DNA of 41,445 nucleotides from an uncultured Ectothiorhodospiraceae bacterium (GTDB lineage: Bacteria; Pseudomonadota; Gammaproteobacteria; S012-40), in assembly GCA_945787715.1 (NCBI GenBank), contig CALZJE010000024.1, forward strand, positions 1-41,445, given 5' to 3'. Under the pieces are notes generated by a model, which saw only the letters and a program-made list of their open reading frames with translations, was not told where the DNA came from and did no database searches. The translations under genes and the position numbers were made by a program. This document shows, piece by piece, positions 8,125 to 17,385 of the stretch (position 1 is its first letter; the number at the start of each line of letters is the position of its first letter).

Positions 8125-11100
8125 CTACTTATTACCTCGACTTCTCATGGCTTTAGAATGAGTCATGGATTGAATTTTCAATCTACTCATATCCTTTTTC
8201 ACTTTCTTCGCACCAGGTTTGTAGTAACCACCTTGGAAACATTCCATGCAGGTATCATTGATAGCTGCATCCATTCCATGGTTCATCCACATTCCAGTAG
8301 CATCTTCACCATCTACCCAGATATTCATCCAATTTGACGCTGCTAAATTTGGCAGTTCACTATTTGCTTTTAAATTCACATCAAAGCTAAATGTGTAATC
8401 ACCATTTGCATTGCCAGTTGGCGTTAGAGTAATTGGAGATGATCCATAAGAAATATCGTTTGGATCAGTAGAGAAGTTCATCCAGCCATCGGACCCATTG
8501 ATACCTGCACCAACACGTGTAGGATTGAATTGACCAGCAGCCGAACCATCACTTGCTTTACCATAGATAGTACCGGTAATCGTAACCACTCCAGATGGCA
8601 TCGCACTAAGATCATTTGAGACAGCAACGAAACGTGGACGCATGTTTCCATTCATTGTTTGAATTTCAACACTCATATGATTCCAATCAGCATCATTAAT
8701 GTTTATCATATTGAAGCCATCATAAACAGTAACATCAAACTCAAACATTCCATCTACAATATCAAATTTCTGAAATGCGCCATCTGAATGCCATTCACCT
8801 TGGCCATCTTGAGTGCTATCCACAGCAACTTCACCTTTAATGGTTACTGTTGTTGCAGTAGTTTCACCCAGATCATATCGAGGCATAGCCCCTATACAAG
8901 GATCACTTGCCACAGATCCATTAGTTCCAGGTTCAGTCATCATAGGATCACCAGACATTGGAGTTTGTAAAACAGCACCATTATACACTTCAACCGCGAT
9001 TGGAGGTGGAGGTAGTGGGCTACTGCTATTAGCTTCCAAATCTATGTTATACCAGTTTTTACCATCGGCAACGTTAATGTTGTTGAAACCTGGATAAACT
9101 GTTACATCAAGAGACCATGGATACAAACCCGCTACAGCTGCAGTAGCAGAAGTGGTAGGAGTGGTTTTCACTTGACGACCACAGGTCCAGATTTCTGCGC
9201 CAATGGAACGACCAGGAACTGTACTAGTACCACTGATTGTTACAGTATCCGCATCCACTGGAGTAAACTTATCCATCTCGGAAATACCCCAGCGTGATCC
9301 AGACTCAACTACAACGTCTTTGTCAGTCCAAGTATATGAGTCAGTTTTAACAAGTGGAGTATCAGTTGTATCCTTGTGCCCAACTACACTGACAACTTCC
9401 AGTTTTGGTGGTGTATAAACGCAGTCACCAGTATTGATGACTTTCACACCCATCCAATTCCAGTTCTTATCGAAAATATCAACAAAATTTTCAGTTTTAA
9501 CTGTTGTGGAAGAGCTTCCCACCAAAGGTACTGTGACAGAGAACTCTGCTTCGCCTGTAGTTTCGTTCATCACTGCTTCAGTGATAACTTCTTCCCAGAA
9601 GAATTCATTCCAATCAACATTACCATTCCAGTTCGCACGAACTTCACCTTCAGCAGCTGTACCACTAATGGTGATTGAACATTGCGTTGTCATATAGTCT
9701 CCGCCAGTATAAGCAACATCTTCGATGTCAGTTATCTCAGGACGAACCGCTTTTTTACCCGCTGAAGTGAAAATATTCAGGTTGTACCAATTATCATTCA
9801 CATCCTGGATGTTTACATAGTTATCACCATTAAAGAGCTCAAGTGTCAAAGAGAAAGAACCATCAAGTGCAACACTTAACCGATCTGACTCCCAACCACC
9901 ATTACTGTTAAAATCGTAACGAGGCTCACGATCTCCTGATGGGTCATCGTGATACTCGAGTACACCAGTGATTTCTATCACATTGCCAACTACTTCAGAA
10001 GCATCCCAACGACCACCGTCACCCCAGTTTTCTCTTTGAGTTAACGCAGTTGTTGTTGCAACATCTATAACAGTCATTTCTGATATTGCTGGAACGTAAA
10101 CACTTCCTGCCGCAGTTTTTACACCGAAGTTAGAGTTGAAGTTTTGACAATCTTCAGGACCACCCGTACCACCAGCAGAATCATTACAGATGTGGCCATG
10201 AACACCAATCCAGTTCTCGCCGTTGAATACTTCTACCTCAACAGAGAAATCACCGTTTGTATGATTGATTTCAACCTTACGACTAGCTCTTGCTTTTGCT
10301 TTGTCATTCCATACATCAAGACGAAGTTCATTCATCATCATGCAATCAATAGCAACACAATCAACGCTACCCATCACTTTGATAGCTACAGCATCTGCAG
10401 ATTCATAGAATCTCCAACCATCATCAACAAGCACTGTTGGTGTTCCTGCCTCATTAACACTTTCAACACTTGAAAGAGTAATGATAGGCGCTATTCCACC
10501 TGTTGTAATTATTTGAAAATGATCTTCTACGAAGTCGTTGCGATCGTTGTCTTCACAAGCACCATTCACCCAACATGGAATACCATCCATCGCACCAATT
10601 TGATTAACACCTTGGTTCAATTCAATATCTACAGAAGCAACACCGCCTGTAAATACTAGGTCATATTCCATGTGTGTATTACCATCAACAAATAACATGC
10701 CGTTGGTTACACCATCACGTGGAGTTGTAACAGTGATTGTTGCTATTGCTGCATCACCCACATCAAAACCGTGAATCATTTCCGAGAAAGTTATTTGTGT
10801 GCCATCAACTTCCACCATGAAATTAAGCTCTTGGTATTCACCAGCAATCTTAAAGCGATAAAGCTCTGAAATTGCAGTAACATCTTTTGGTAGATCAGTT
10901 TGACGTCCGTCCTGAACATTTTTCACTGTATTAGTGCCCAGTGCTGCTACCTGCCAGTAAAGCTCACTACCATCTCTTGGTTCAAAGCCATCAGTAAAGC
11001 CAAAATCTTCACTTACGTCGGCAATAGTTCCAGCATCCATCAAAATATCTATATCTTTAGGAACATCTAGACTAGTCATTGTTGAAGGAAGAATTAATGC

Positions 11101-13167
11101 AAAACCAGATCGAGAGTTACGAGAATCAACAATGATCCACGCATATGCAGCTGCATCTGCCACTTCTGCCCATTCAAATATTACTGAATTTACATCATCA
11201 ATTAAGAGAGGATCACCACCATTTTCTGGAGAAATCAACTCAAGCAAGTTTGCTTGTACAATATCTTGCCCACGAGTATCGATACCTTCAGAAGCACGCT
11301 TGATGTACCAAGCACCATTGATTTTTTCTAGCGTAGCGAATAAAGATTCATCTGGAGCTGCTTCTTTACATTCTTGACTAGTTTTTTCTGTCGTTGCTGA
11401 TAAAGTAAATTCAAAATCCGCTTCACTACCAACTATATTAATATTATCAACGACGTTACCAGTAATCTCAACACCACAATAATCCCAAAATACAAATGCA
11501 TTCGATATCATCGAACCAAATTCTTGAAGATCTTGCATTCCATCACGATTGATATCACTTTCGTCGAAACCATTCGCGGCGTTATACTCCATAAAAAAGT
11601 CACCAGTCATTAAACTTTGCAACTGAGGTAGGTTACGATCGTTGAACGCTCGAACCCATTTACCAAAAACGTCTTTCACATCTGCTTGCGCTTCTGCAGT
11701 TGCAATTTCTTCTGGTGTTGAATCTGCAGTAATCGCAGTTACACCTTCAGTTGTTGCAACAGTTGAAAATGAAACATTGAGTGCATTCATTTTATTACCG
11801 GCTAGATCCTTACCACCCGACACGCTACCATCATATGTTGTACCGAGCTTAAGTGGCTTACCTAAAACAAACTCATATTCATAGAGGTCATCTTCATTTT
11901 TACCAACAAAAAGGACGCCCGGTTGAGCACCAAGGCTTGGATCCATACTTAGTCGAATACCATTCACATCCATTCGCTCGTTTGATGCAATGCGAATAGG
12001 GGTCGTAATTTCAATTGGAGTAGCAGTCTCAGCCAAAGTAGGGCTTGATAGCTGAGCAGTTGGAGATTGAGTATCTACTACAGCATTTACTGGAACACTA
12101 AATGTGCCTACACCAGTTAATTTCAATGATTTACCAAAGATATTGAATGTTGCCAGATCTTCTCCAGTGAATGAAAAGCCATCAACCAATTTTTCAACCG
12201 TAGTATCTGCGCCATAAACAGTTATTGTGTAGGTATCACCTGTTGACCATGATTCTCCGGCGTTCAGGTAGTATGTTGCTGTCAACCAATCAGCTGAAAG
12301 AGTCCAAGTGCCTGCTGGAATAGCAGAACCATTTGTTGATGCGAAATCTAACTCTAGATCTGTTAGCGCTGCACGATTCATAGCCATACTAAATGCAACC
12401 TGAACTGCGGCATTAGGTGCAAGATCTAAATCTACATCACCCCATGTTTGTGTACCATCTGGATTTTTAGCAACACCTAACATTGACGTAATTTTTGGCT
12501 CTGCAGTACTGGTTTGTGCTACAAGGTCTACACCAGAAATTGAACCTGCGAATTGACTAACAACAGATTGGAGAGCAACAAGATATGGGCGTTTAGTTTT
12601 TGGGTGGATGGTATAAGCCAATAACGTATAATTACCACCAGGAATTAGACCACCGTCTTCATAACCGTTACCATTTTTGTCCGCATTGATTAACGTTTGT
12701 AATGTGTAATTACCTTCTGCATCAGTTGTAGCTTTTGCAACAGGATAAACCCACGATGGACGAGAGGCGTTGTAAAGCTCAACAATACCACTTGAAAAAG
12801 CAGCTCCCGCAGCACGTGAAGGCAATGCTCTTTCTTGAGCTACTTTCATGCTAGTTAGTGCTTTTGCAAATGCTTTATTATAAGCTTGAGAACCGGCCTT
12901 GCCACGCTTAAGCGCATGAGAAACAGCCGCTTTCTGCTGAGCTTTGCCACTAATAATGCTTGATAAAGTTACTTTACCGGCAACTGTCGTCGCAGTTGCA
13001 GCGATACCTGTATCAATTCCGTCTTCGTTTAAAACCCCTGTAGTAGTACCATCACCTTGCCCAACTGCTAGGTTATCGCCTACTACACCGTCACTAGAAC
13101 ATCCTGATAGCACAAGCATGATACTTATCATGCAGGCTATCAGTAGTCTAAACCGATGTTTATTCAT
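8125..13167 (-). CDS. Giant modular lipoprotein (1680 residues) with seven C-terminal beta-sandwich-like repeats
   Basis: Lipobox LVLSGC puts lipidated Cys23 after a standard signal peptide, so the protein is membrane-anchored, probably at the outer membrane. Visible regions in order: a carboxypeptidase-regulatory-like part with calcium-like DKNGNGYEDGG (about 150-215); two Ig-like (Big_5-type) regions (about 220-475); an NTF2/SnoaL-like domain (about 495-630) with an EF-hand-like loop DINRDGMQDLQEF; a fibronectin-like segment (about 635-760); and seven related modules from about 770 to 1640. Each module has a strand like VTVYDGFNMINI followed by an N-W motif; these centre near residues 860, 982, 1119, 1236, 1365, 1490 and 1618. 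The modules resemble glucodextranase domain B. The protein ends in a basic tail after CMEC. RBS AGGAGAGG stands at 7 bases. No catalytic residues recognised; adhesion or surface binding is inference. Confidence 0.85.
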   Translation of the reverse strand: MNKHRFRLLIACMISIMLVLSGCSSDGVVGDNLAVGQGDGTTTGVLNEDGIDTGIAATATTVAGKVTLSSIISGKAQQKAAVSHALKRGKAGSQAYNKAFAKALTSMKVAQERALPSRAAGAAFSSGIVELYNASRPSWVYPVAKATTDAEGNYTLQTLINADKNGNGYEDGGLIPGGNYTLLAYTIHPKTKRPYLVALQSVVSQFAGSISGVDLVAQTSTAEPKITSMLGVAKNPDGTQTWGDVDLDLAPNAAVQVAFSMAMNRAALTDLELDFASTNGSAIPAGTWTLSADWLTATYYLNAGESWSTGDTYTITVYGADTTVEKLVDGFSFTGEDLATFNIFGKSLKLTGVGTFSVPVNAVVDTQSPTAQLSSPTLAETATPIEITTPIRIASNERMDVNGIRLSMDPSLGAQPGVLFVGKNEDDLYEYEFVLGKPLKLGTTYDGSVSGGKDLAGNKMNALNVSFSTVATTEGVTAITADSTPEEIATAEAQADVKDVFGKWVRAFNDRNLPQLQSLMTGDFFMEYNAANGFDESDINRDGMQDLQEFGSMISNAFVFWDYCGVEITGNVVDNINIVGSEADFEFTLSATTEKTSQECKEAAPDESLFATLEKINGAWYIKRASEGIDTRGQDIVQANLLELISPENGGDPLLIDDVNSVIFEWAEVADAAAYAWIIVDSRNSRSGFALILPSTMTSLDVPKDIDILMDAGTIADVSEDFGFTDGFEPRDGSELYWQVAALGTNTVKNVQDGRQTDLPKDVTAISELYRFKIAGEYQELNFMVEVDGTQITFSEMIHGFDVGDAAIATITVTTPRDGVTNGMLFVDGNTHMEYDLVFTGGVASVDIELNQGVNQIGAMDGIPCWVNGACEDNDRNDFVEDHFQIITTGGIAPIITLSSVESVNEAGTPTVLVDDGWRFYESADAVAIKVMGSVDCVAIDCMMMNELRLDVWNDKAKARASRKVEINHTNGDFSVEVEVFNGENWIGVHGHICNDSAGGTGGPEDCQNFNSNFGVKTAAGSVYVPAISEMTVIDVATTTALTQRENWGDGGRWDASEVVGNVIEITGVLEYHDDPSGDREPRYDFNSNGGWESDRLSVALDGSFSLTLELFNGDNYVNIQDVNDNWYNLNIFTSAGKKAVRPEITDIEDVAYTGGDYMTTQCSITISGTAAEGEVRANWNGNVDWNEFFWEEVITEAVMNETTGEAEFSVTVPLVGSSSTTVKTENFVDIFDKNWNWMGVKVINTGDCVYTPPKLEVVSVVGHKDTTDTPLVKTDSYTWTDKDVVVESGSRWGISEMDKFTPVDADTVTISGTSTVPGRSIGAEIWTCGRQVKTTPTTSATAAVAGLYPWSLDVTVYPGFNNINVADGKNWYNIDLEANSSSPLPPPPIAVEVYNGAVLQTPMSGDPMMTEPGTNGSVASDPCIGAMPRYDLGETTATTVTIKGEVAVDSTQDGQGEWHSDGAFQKFDIVDGMFEFDVTVYDGFNMININDADWNHMSVEIQTMNGNMRPRFVAVSNDLSAMPSGVVTITGTIYGKASDGSAAGQFNPTRVGAGINGSDGWMNFSTDPNDISYGSSPITLTPTGNANGDYTFSFDVNLKANSELPNLAASNWMNIWVDGEDATGMWMNHGMDAAINDTCMECFQGGYYKPGAKKVKKDMSRLKIQSMTHSKAMRSRGNK

Positions 13168-13722
13168 TAAAAACCTCTCCTAATTGATGTAAAAATTTGC
13201 GTAGTGAGCTACACCCTTCTGTGCTGTTGAGTAACCTTCGCTAAATCACTCAACATTTGACTCACTATGCGTCGACGACCACCTCTATCTGCTGCTGGTA
13301 ACAACGCCAGATGCAAATAGATGTAGTCTCCGGTGGTATCAACAAGGCGTATCGGTTAGCGAAATCCAAGCTTTAATTTGTTTTAAATAGGAAAATCAAT
13401 GACTTAATTAGGCGGTATTATTTTCGTACAAGATAGAAGGGAATAGACCATTTTTTGGCCATCGAATAGTTTAAATATCATTCATTTAGAATGAAGTGTG
13501 TCTTTCTACACAGTTCTTGTAATTTTGCTTGATGTGAAAAGCATTTTTTTAAAACTGTGAAATACTTTTAGACGTGAGGATGATTTGAAATGTTTTCTAG
13601 CATGAATTATTGAAAATTGAAGGGGCTATTGTTTGTAATTTGCGCATTAAAAATATCGAAAAAAATTGCGCTCAAAAATCACAACGATGCTGAAGTAAAG
13701 TTTACTTTTTCTAAAAGCATAT
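13168..13722. other. 555-base gap between tatD and the lipoprotein gene
   Basis: It holds the ribosome binding site AGGAGAGG (about 13174-13182) and the structured leader (13199-13363). The rest, 13364-13722, is very AT-rich and has only minor inverted repeats such as TTCATTtagAATGAA near 13481-13495. A promoter for the lipoprotein must lie just upstream of 13363, but no strong -35/-10 pair was seen. No gene was found. Confidence 0.6.
13199..13363 (-). promoter_or_regulatory. Structured 5' leader with two hairpins and a pseudoknot, upstream of the giant lipoprotein
   Basis: Read on the minus strand. Hairpin I: ACCACC/GGTGGT (13278-13283 with 13332-13337), then an 8-bp stem (13285-13292 with 13313-13320, one G-U), then CTGG/CCAG. 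Hairpin II: outer stem 13199-13208 with 13261-13270 (one mismatch) and inner stem TGTTGAGT/ACTCAACA (13225-13232 with 13248-13255). The loop of hairpin II holds TTAGCGAA (13237-13244), perfectly complementary to TTCGCTAA at the 5' end (13356-13363). A U5 tract follows hairpin II, 23 bases before the start codon. It does not match the riboswitch consensuses I know. Confidence 0.6.
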
Positions 13723-14490
13723 TTAGAATGAAATCTTAAGTACCCGCTCAACATTAGCAGTTGTTGCCTCTGCAATGGCGTCTACGGTGAGGCTCCTGAT
13801 TTCTGCCATTGCTTCTGCTACGTTATAGATCGTTAGCGGCGTATTTCGAGAAAAGGTTGAACCGACAGGTACCATGTCTGGAGCATCGGTTTCCAAAACA
13901 ATAGAATTTATGGGTAAGCTCTTAATGAGTCTTCGTATTTTTTTGGCATTTGGATTTAAGATAACGCCTCCAAACCCAAACAAAAATCCCATTTCATAAT
14001 ACTGTTTTGCTTGTTGTTCGCTTCCATTAAACGCATGCACAATTCCACCACAAATATTTCGATGTTTAAACATTGCCAAAACATCGTCATGCGCTTTTCT
14101 CACGTGGAGAATAACAGGGAGTTGGTATTTCTCAGCCAATAATAATTGACTATCAAAGAGCGTTTTCTGTTTGACACGGTCCAGATTTTTATCATAATAA
14201 TCAAGACCAATCTCTCCTACCGCACAAGGAAGCAAGGTTTTAATCAAATGTTCAAGCTGGGAAATATCATTTGGCGAATGTTGATCAATGAAATACGGAT
14301 GTAGCCCATAGACAGGCGTTATCTCTGAATGTTGCAATGAAATTTGATGAAGTCGATCCCAGTTTTTTGCAGAAACTCCAGGAACGACAAAATTATGTAT
14401 ACCAATTTTGTGACAACGCTCAATTAATTCTCCTCTATCATCATCGAAGTCTGGAAAATCGAGATGACAGTGAGAATCAACCAAGCGCAT
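13723..14490 (-). CDS. tatD: TatD family metal-dependent hydrolase
   Basis: TatD-type nuclease of the amidohydrolase superfamily; family members degrade DNA 3' to 5' or remove damaged ends. The metal ligands are all visible: His7 and His9 (DSHCHLD), Glu93 (VGEIGLDYY), His129, His152 and Asp202 (LETDAPD). 255 residues, normal length. It starts 3 bases after prfC, so the two genes are co-transcribed. It may equally be a YcfH/YjjV paralogue; the pattern alone does not distinguish them. Cytoplasmic. Confidence 0.9.
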   Translation of the reverse strand: MRLVDSHCHLDFPDFDDDRGELIERCHKIGIHNFVVPGVSAKNWDRLHQISLQHSEITPVYGLHPYFIDQHSPNDISQLEHLIKTLLPCAVGEIGLDYYDKNLDRVKQKTLFDSQLLLAEKYQLPVILHVRKAHDDVLAMFKHRNICGGIVHAFNGSEQQAKQYYEMGFLFGFGGVILNPNAKKIRRLIKSLPINSIVLETDAPDMVPVGSTFSRNTPLTIYNVAEAMAEIRSLTVDAIAEATTANVERVLKISF

Positions 14491-14493
14491 GCA

Positions 14494-16071
14494 TTAATGT
14501 TCTCGCGTCGCGAGGAATTGAATATCCGGCCAGCGTTCTTCAGTCAGCGATAAATTAACTCGTGTTGGCGCGATATAGGTAAGATCGTCACCACCATCGA
14601 TTGCCAAATTATCTGCAGCCTTACGTTTGAATTCTTCCAGTTTTTTATCATCATCAGAATAGACCCAACGAGCTGTTGTGACATTGACTGGCTCAAAAAA
14701 ACAATCAACGTTATATTCAGCTTTTAAGCGATGCGCAACAACTTCAAACTGCAACACACCCACAGCACCTAGAATTAAATCGTTGTTTGTTAAGGGGCGA
14801 AAAAGTTGTGTTGCTCCTTCTTCACTGAGTTGAATTAATCCCTTTAATAGTGCTTTCATTTTTAGAGGATCACGCAATCGAGCACGCCTGAAAAGCTCAG
14901 GTGCAAAATGAGGTATCCCGGTGAACTTCAGATCCTCTCCCAAAGTAAAGGTATCACCAATCTGAATCGTGCCATGATTATGCAAGCCAATAATATCCCC
15001 CGGAAAGGCTTCTTCCACATGCTCTCTGTTTTGTGCCATAAAAGTGGTTGCGTTGGCAATTAACACGTTTTTATCAATACGAACATGTTTTATTTTTTTA
15101 CCCTTTTCATAACTACCCGAGCAAACACGCAAAAAGGCAATTCTATCTCGGTGTGCAGGGTCCATGTTTGCCTGGATTTTAAAGACAAAGCCAGAAAATT
15201 TCTCTTCTAATGGATCGATTGTACGAGTCAATGTTTCCCGTGGCTGGGGAGGTGGAGAATACTTAACAATTGCATCCAAAAGCTCTTTAACTCCGAAATT
15301 ATTTATTGCAGAACCAAAATAGACAGGAGTCAATCTACCCGCAAGAAATTCATCATTATCAAATTCGTGACTTGCTCCTCGAACCAACTCGATCTCATCA
15401 CGCCACTCTTCCGCAACATCACCAAGCAATTCGTCAAGTAGAGGATTATCTATCCCTTCGATGACTTGGCCATCCTGTATCTTGCCACCATGCGTGGCAC
15501 TAAATACATGAACTCGATTATTATATAAATCAAAGACCCCTTTGAAGCGCTTGCCCATTCCAATAGGCCAGGTCATAGGTGCGCATTGAATTTTTAAAAT
15601 ACTCTCTACTTCGTCGAGGACATCTAATGGTTCACGACCTTCACGATCAAGCTTATTAACGAATGAAACAATGGGAGTATCTCGCAAACGACACACATCC
15701 ATTAATTTAATCGTTCTATCCTCAACACCTTTAGCAATATCGATAACCATAAGTGCCGAGTCAACCGCTGTCAGGGTACGATATGTATCTTCGGAGAAAT
15801 CTTCGTGACCCGGAGTATCGAGCAAATTGACAATTGCCTCATTATAAGGGAACTGCATAACAGATGACGTTACCGAAATACCACGCTGTTTTTCCAGCTC
15901 CATCCAATCTGAAGTGGCATGTCTTGCCGCTTTACGGCCTTTTACTGTTCCCGCCAACTGTATAGCACCACCGAAAAGTAATAATTTTTCGGTAATTGTG
16001 GTTTTACCCGCATCAGGATGCGATATAATCGCAAACGTTCTGCGCTTCGATACTTCTTTTTCTAACGACAT
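14494..16071 (-). CDS. prfC: Peptide chain release factor 3
   Basis: GTPase that recycles RF1/RF2 from the ribosome after termination. G1 motif SHPDAGKTT at residues 17-25, RGISVTSSV switch region near 64, DTPGH at 86-90 and NKLD at 140-143. The domain after residue ~290 shows the elongation-factor-like beta barrel ([20 protein letters not shown]) that identifies RF3 rather than EF-G or LepA. 525 residues, typical. Fourth gene of the leuA-udg-rimI-prfC-tatD run, 72 bases after rimI. Confidence 0.95.
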   Translation of the reverse strand: MSLEKEVSKRRTFAIISHPDAGKTTITEKLLLFGGAIQLAGTVKGRKAARHATSDWMELEKQRGISVTSSVMQFPYNEAIVNLLDTPGHEDFSEDTYRTLTAVDSALMVIDIAKGVEDRTIKLMDVCRLRDTPIVSFVNKLDREGREPLDVLDEVESILKIQCAPMTWPIGMGKRFKGVFDLYNNRVHVFSATHGGKIQDGQVIEGIDNPLLDELLGDVAEEWRDEIELVRGASHEFDNDEFLAGRLTPVYFGSAINNFGVKELLDAIVKYSPPPQPRETLTRTIDPLEEKFSGFVFKIQANMDPAHRDRIAFLRVCSGSYEKGKKIKHVRIDKNVLIANATTFMAQNREHVEEAFPGDIIGLHNHGTIQIGDTFTLGEDLKFTGIPHFAPELFRRARLRDPLKMKALLKGLIQLSEEGATQLFRPLTNNDLILGAVGVLQFEVVAHRLKAEYNVDCFFEPVNVTTARWVYSDDDKKLEEFKRKAADNLAIDGGDDLTYIAPTRVNLSLTEERWPDIQFLATREH

Positions 16072-16143
16072 TTGTTTACCTAAATTAATTCTCGTATTAC
16101 GGCTTTTACAAAATAATTAATTCATAAAAGCCACTACATTTCA

Positions 16144-16617
16144 TTATTCTTGAAATATATCCATTGCAAATATGAGCGCATCTTCGCGACCATTTTTTGC
16201 AGGATAATAATCTTTACGGATACCTACTTCGAGAAAACCGATTTTATTGTACAATTGAATTGCAACTTCATTTGAGGGCCGCACTTCTAAAAAGACTGAT
16301 TTTGCATTTTTCTCTTTCGCTACTTCTAGCAAATGTTCCATCATCTGCAAACCAAAACCTTTTCCTCGATACATAGAAGAAACGCAAACATTAAATATAT
16401 GAGCCTCTTCAACCGCAATAGACATCACACCATAAGCGATAATATCTTTGCCGTTTTTTAAAATTTGGCTGTAATAACCAACACGTAGACAATCTTGAAA
16501 TATTCCGATGCTCCATGGATGAGTATGAGATACATTTTCAACAACCAAAATATCATCCAAATCAGCCTCTGTCATAGTCTGAAAAACTATTTCTTTATGT
16601 GGAGCAGTACTAATCAT
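16144..16617 (-). CDS. rimI: Ribosomal protein S18-alanine N-acetyltransferase RimI
   Basis: GNAT acetyltransferase that acetylates the N-terminal alanine of S18. The acetyl-CoA loop is RGKGFG at residues 84-89, with ENVSHTHPWSIGIFQDCL (residues 27-44) as the RimI-specific N-terminal block and FLEVRPSNEVAIQLYNKIGF near the C-terminus. 157 residues. GAGG five to six bases upstream of the ATG gives a clear ribosome binding site, 13 bases after the glycosylase gene. Other GNAT functions cannot be fully excluded, but the match to RimI is good. Confidence 0.9.
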   Translation of the reverse strand: MISTAPHKEIVFQTMTEADLDDILVVENVSHTHPWSIGIFQDCLRVGYYSQILKNGKDIIAYGVMSIAVEEAHIFNVCVSSMYRGKGFGLQMMEHLLEVAKEKNAKSVFLEVRPSNEVAIQLYNKIGFLEVGIRKDYYPAKNGREDALIFAMDIFQE

Positions 16618-16630
16618 TAATACCTCACTG

Positions 16631-17371
16631 CTATGCAGATATAATTCTTTTGGCTAGCACGAGGTCTTGCCATACTTTTCTTTTTTCCAGTGGGGAACGC
16701 AGTAAATAGGCTGGGTGATATGTCGCTATCACAGGAATATTTGTATCTCGATAAAAATATTTCTCACCTCTAAGACGACCAATCGTTTCTTTTGTTTGCA
16801 ATAAATTTTGTGCGGACACACGTCCAACAGCCAATATGACTTTTGGTTTTATATACCCTATCTGCTGATCAAGAAATGACTGGCAGGCAGCCACCTCTTC
16901 AACATGTGGATCACGATTATTAGGGGGGCGACATTTCAAAATATTCGCGACAAATACCGTTTCTCGAGATAGGCCAATACTGATAAGCATTTGATTGAGC
17001 ATTTGACCCGCTTCACCAACAAATGGTTCACCTTTCACATCTTCATCTACACCTGGCGCTTCACCAATAATCATCCAGCTTGCGTTCGTATCTCCAACAC
17101 CAAATACTGTGTTCTTTCTTGTGCTATGCAAAACGCAAGCTTCGCACGTTTGAACCTGATTTTGTAGTAGCTGCCAATCGATAACAGGAAATTGCTTCTG
17201 CTCTTCCAGTCCTTTTACATCGACAGGATGTTCAGACTGTATTTTAATATCAACACCAATATCTTCAGTAATTTCTGAAGATATTTTTAACTCAGGCACG
17301 TCAAGACGAGTATTCCATAGAGAAACACCCATCGTCTTCAACATCTCTTTTTGCCTAGCGTTAAGTGGCAT
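16631..17371 (-). CDS. Family 4 uracil-DNA glycosylase (4Fe-4S)
   Basis: Removes uracil from DNA. The core carries GEAPGVDEDVKGEPFVG near residue 103 and YHPAYLLRSP near the C-terminus. Four cysteines at 76, 79, 147 and 163 have spacing x2, x67, x15, the family 4 iron-sulfur cluster arrangement. A ~70-residue N-terminal extension precedes the core; such extensions are common in proteobacterial members, and its role is unclear. 246 residues. It lies between leuA (14 bases) and rimI (13 bases), so it is very likely in one transcript with both. Confidence 0.92.
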   Translation of the reverse strand: MPLNARQKEMLKTMGVSLWNTRLDVPELKISSEITEDIGVDIKIQSEHPVDVKGLEEQKQFPVIDWQLLQNQVQTCEACVLHSTRKNTVFGVGDTNASWMIIGEAPGVDEDVKGEPFVGEAGQMLNQMLISIGLSRETVFVANILKCRPPNNRDPHVEEVAACQSFLDQQIGYIKPKVILAVGRVSAQNLLQTKETIGRLRGEKYFYRDTNIPVIATYHPAYLLRSPLEKRKVWQDLVLAKRIISA

Positions 17372-17385
17372 TTTTTATAGCCCTG

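Noticed and set aside
13199-13363. The repeat-rich leader as an integron attC site, a 6S RNA or a GEMM riboswitch
   Set aside because: The attC core ends (GTTRRRY/RYYYAAC) are not matched, no long central-bubble duplex of 6S RNA is formed, and the GEMM conserved core is absent.
16101-16132. GGCTTTTA / TAAAAGCC inverted repeat between rimI and prfC as a terminator
   Set aside because: The stem is AT-rich and no T-run follows it on the transcribed strand, so it is unlikely to end transcription.
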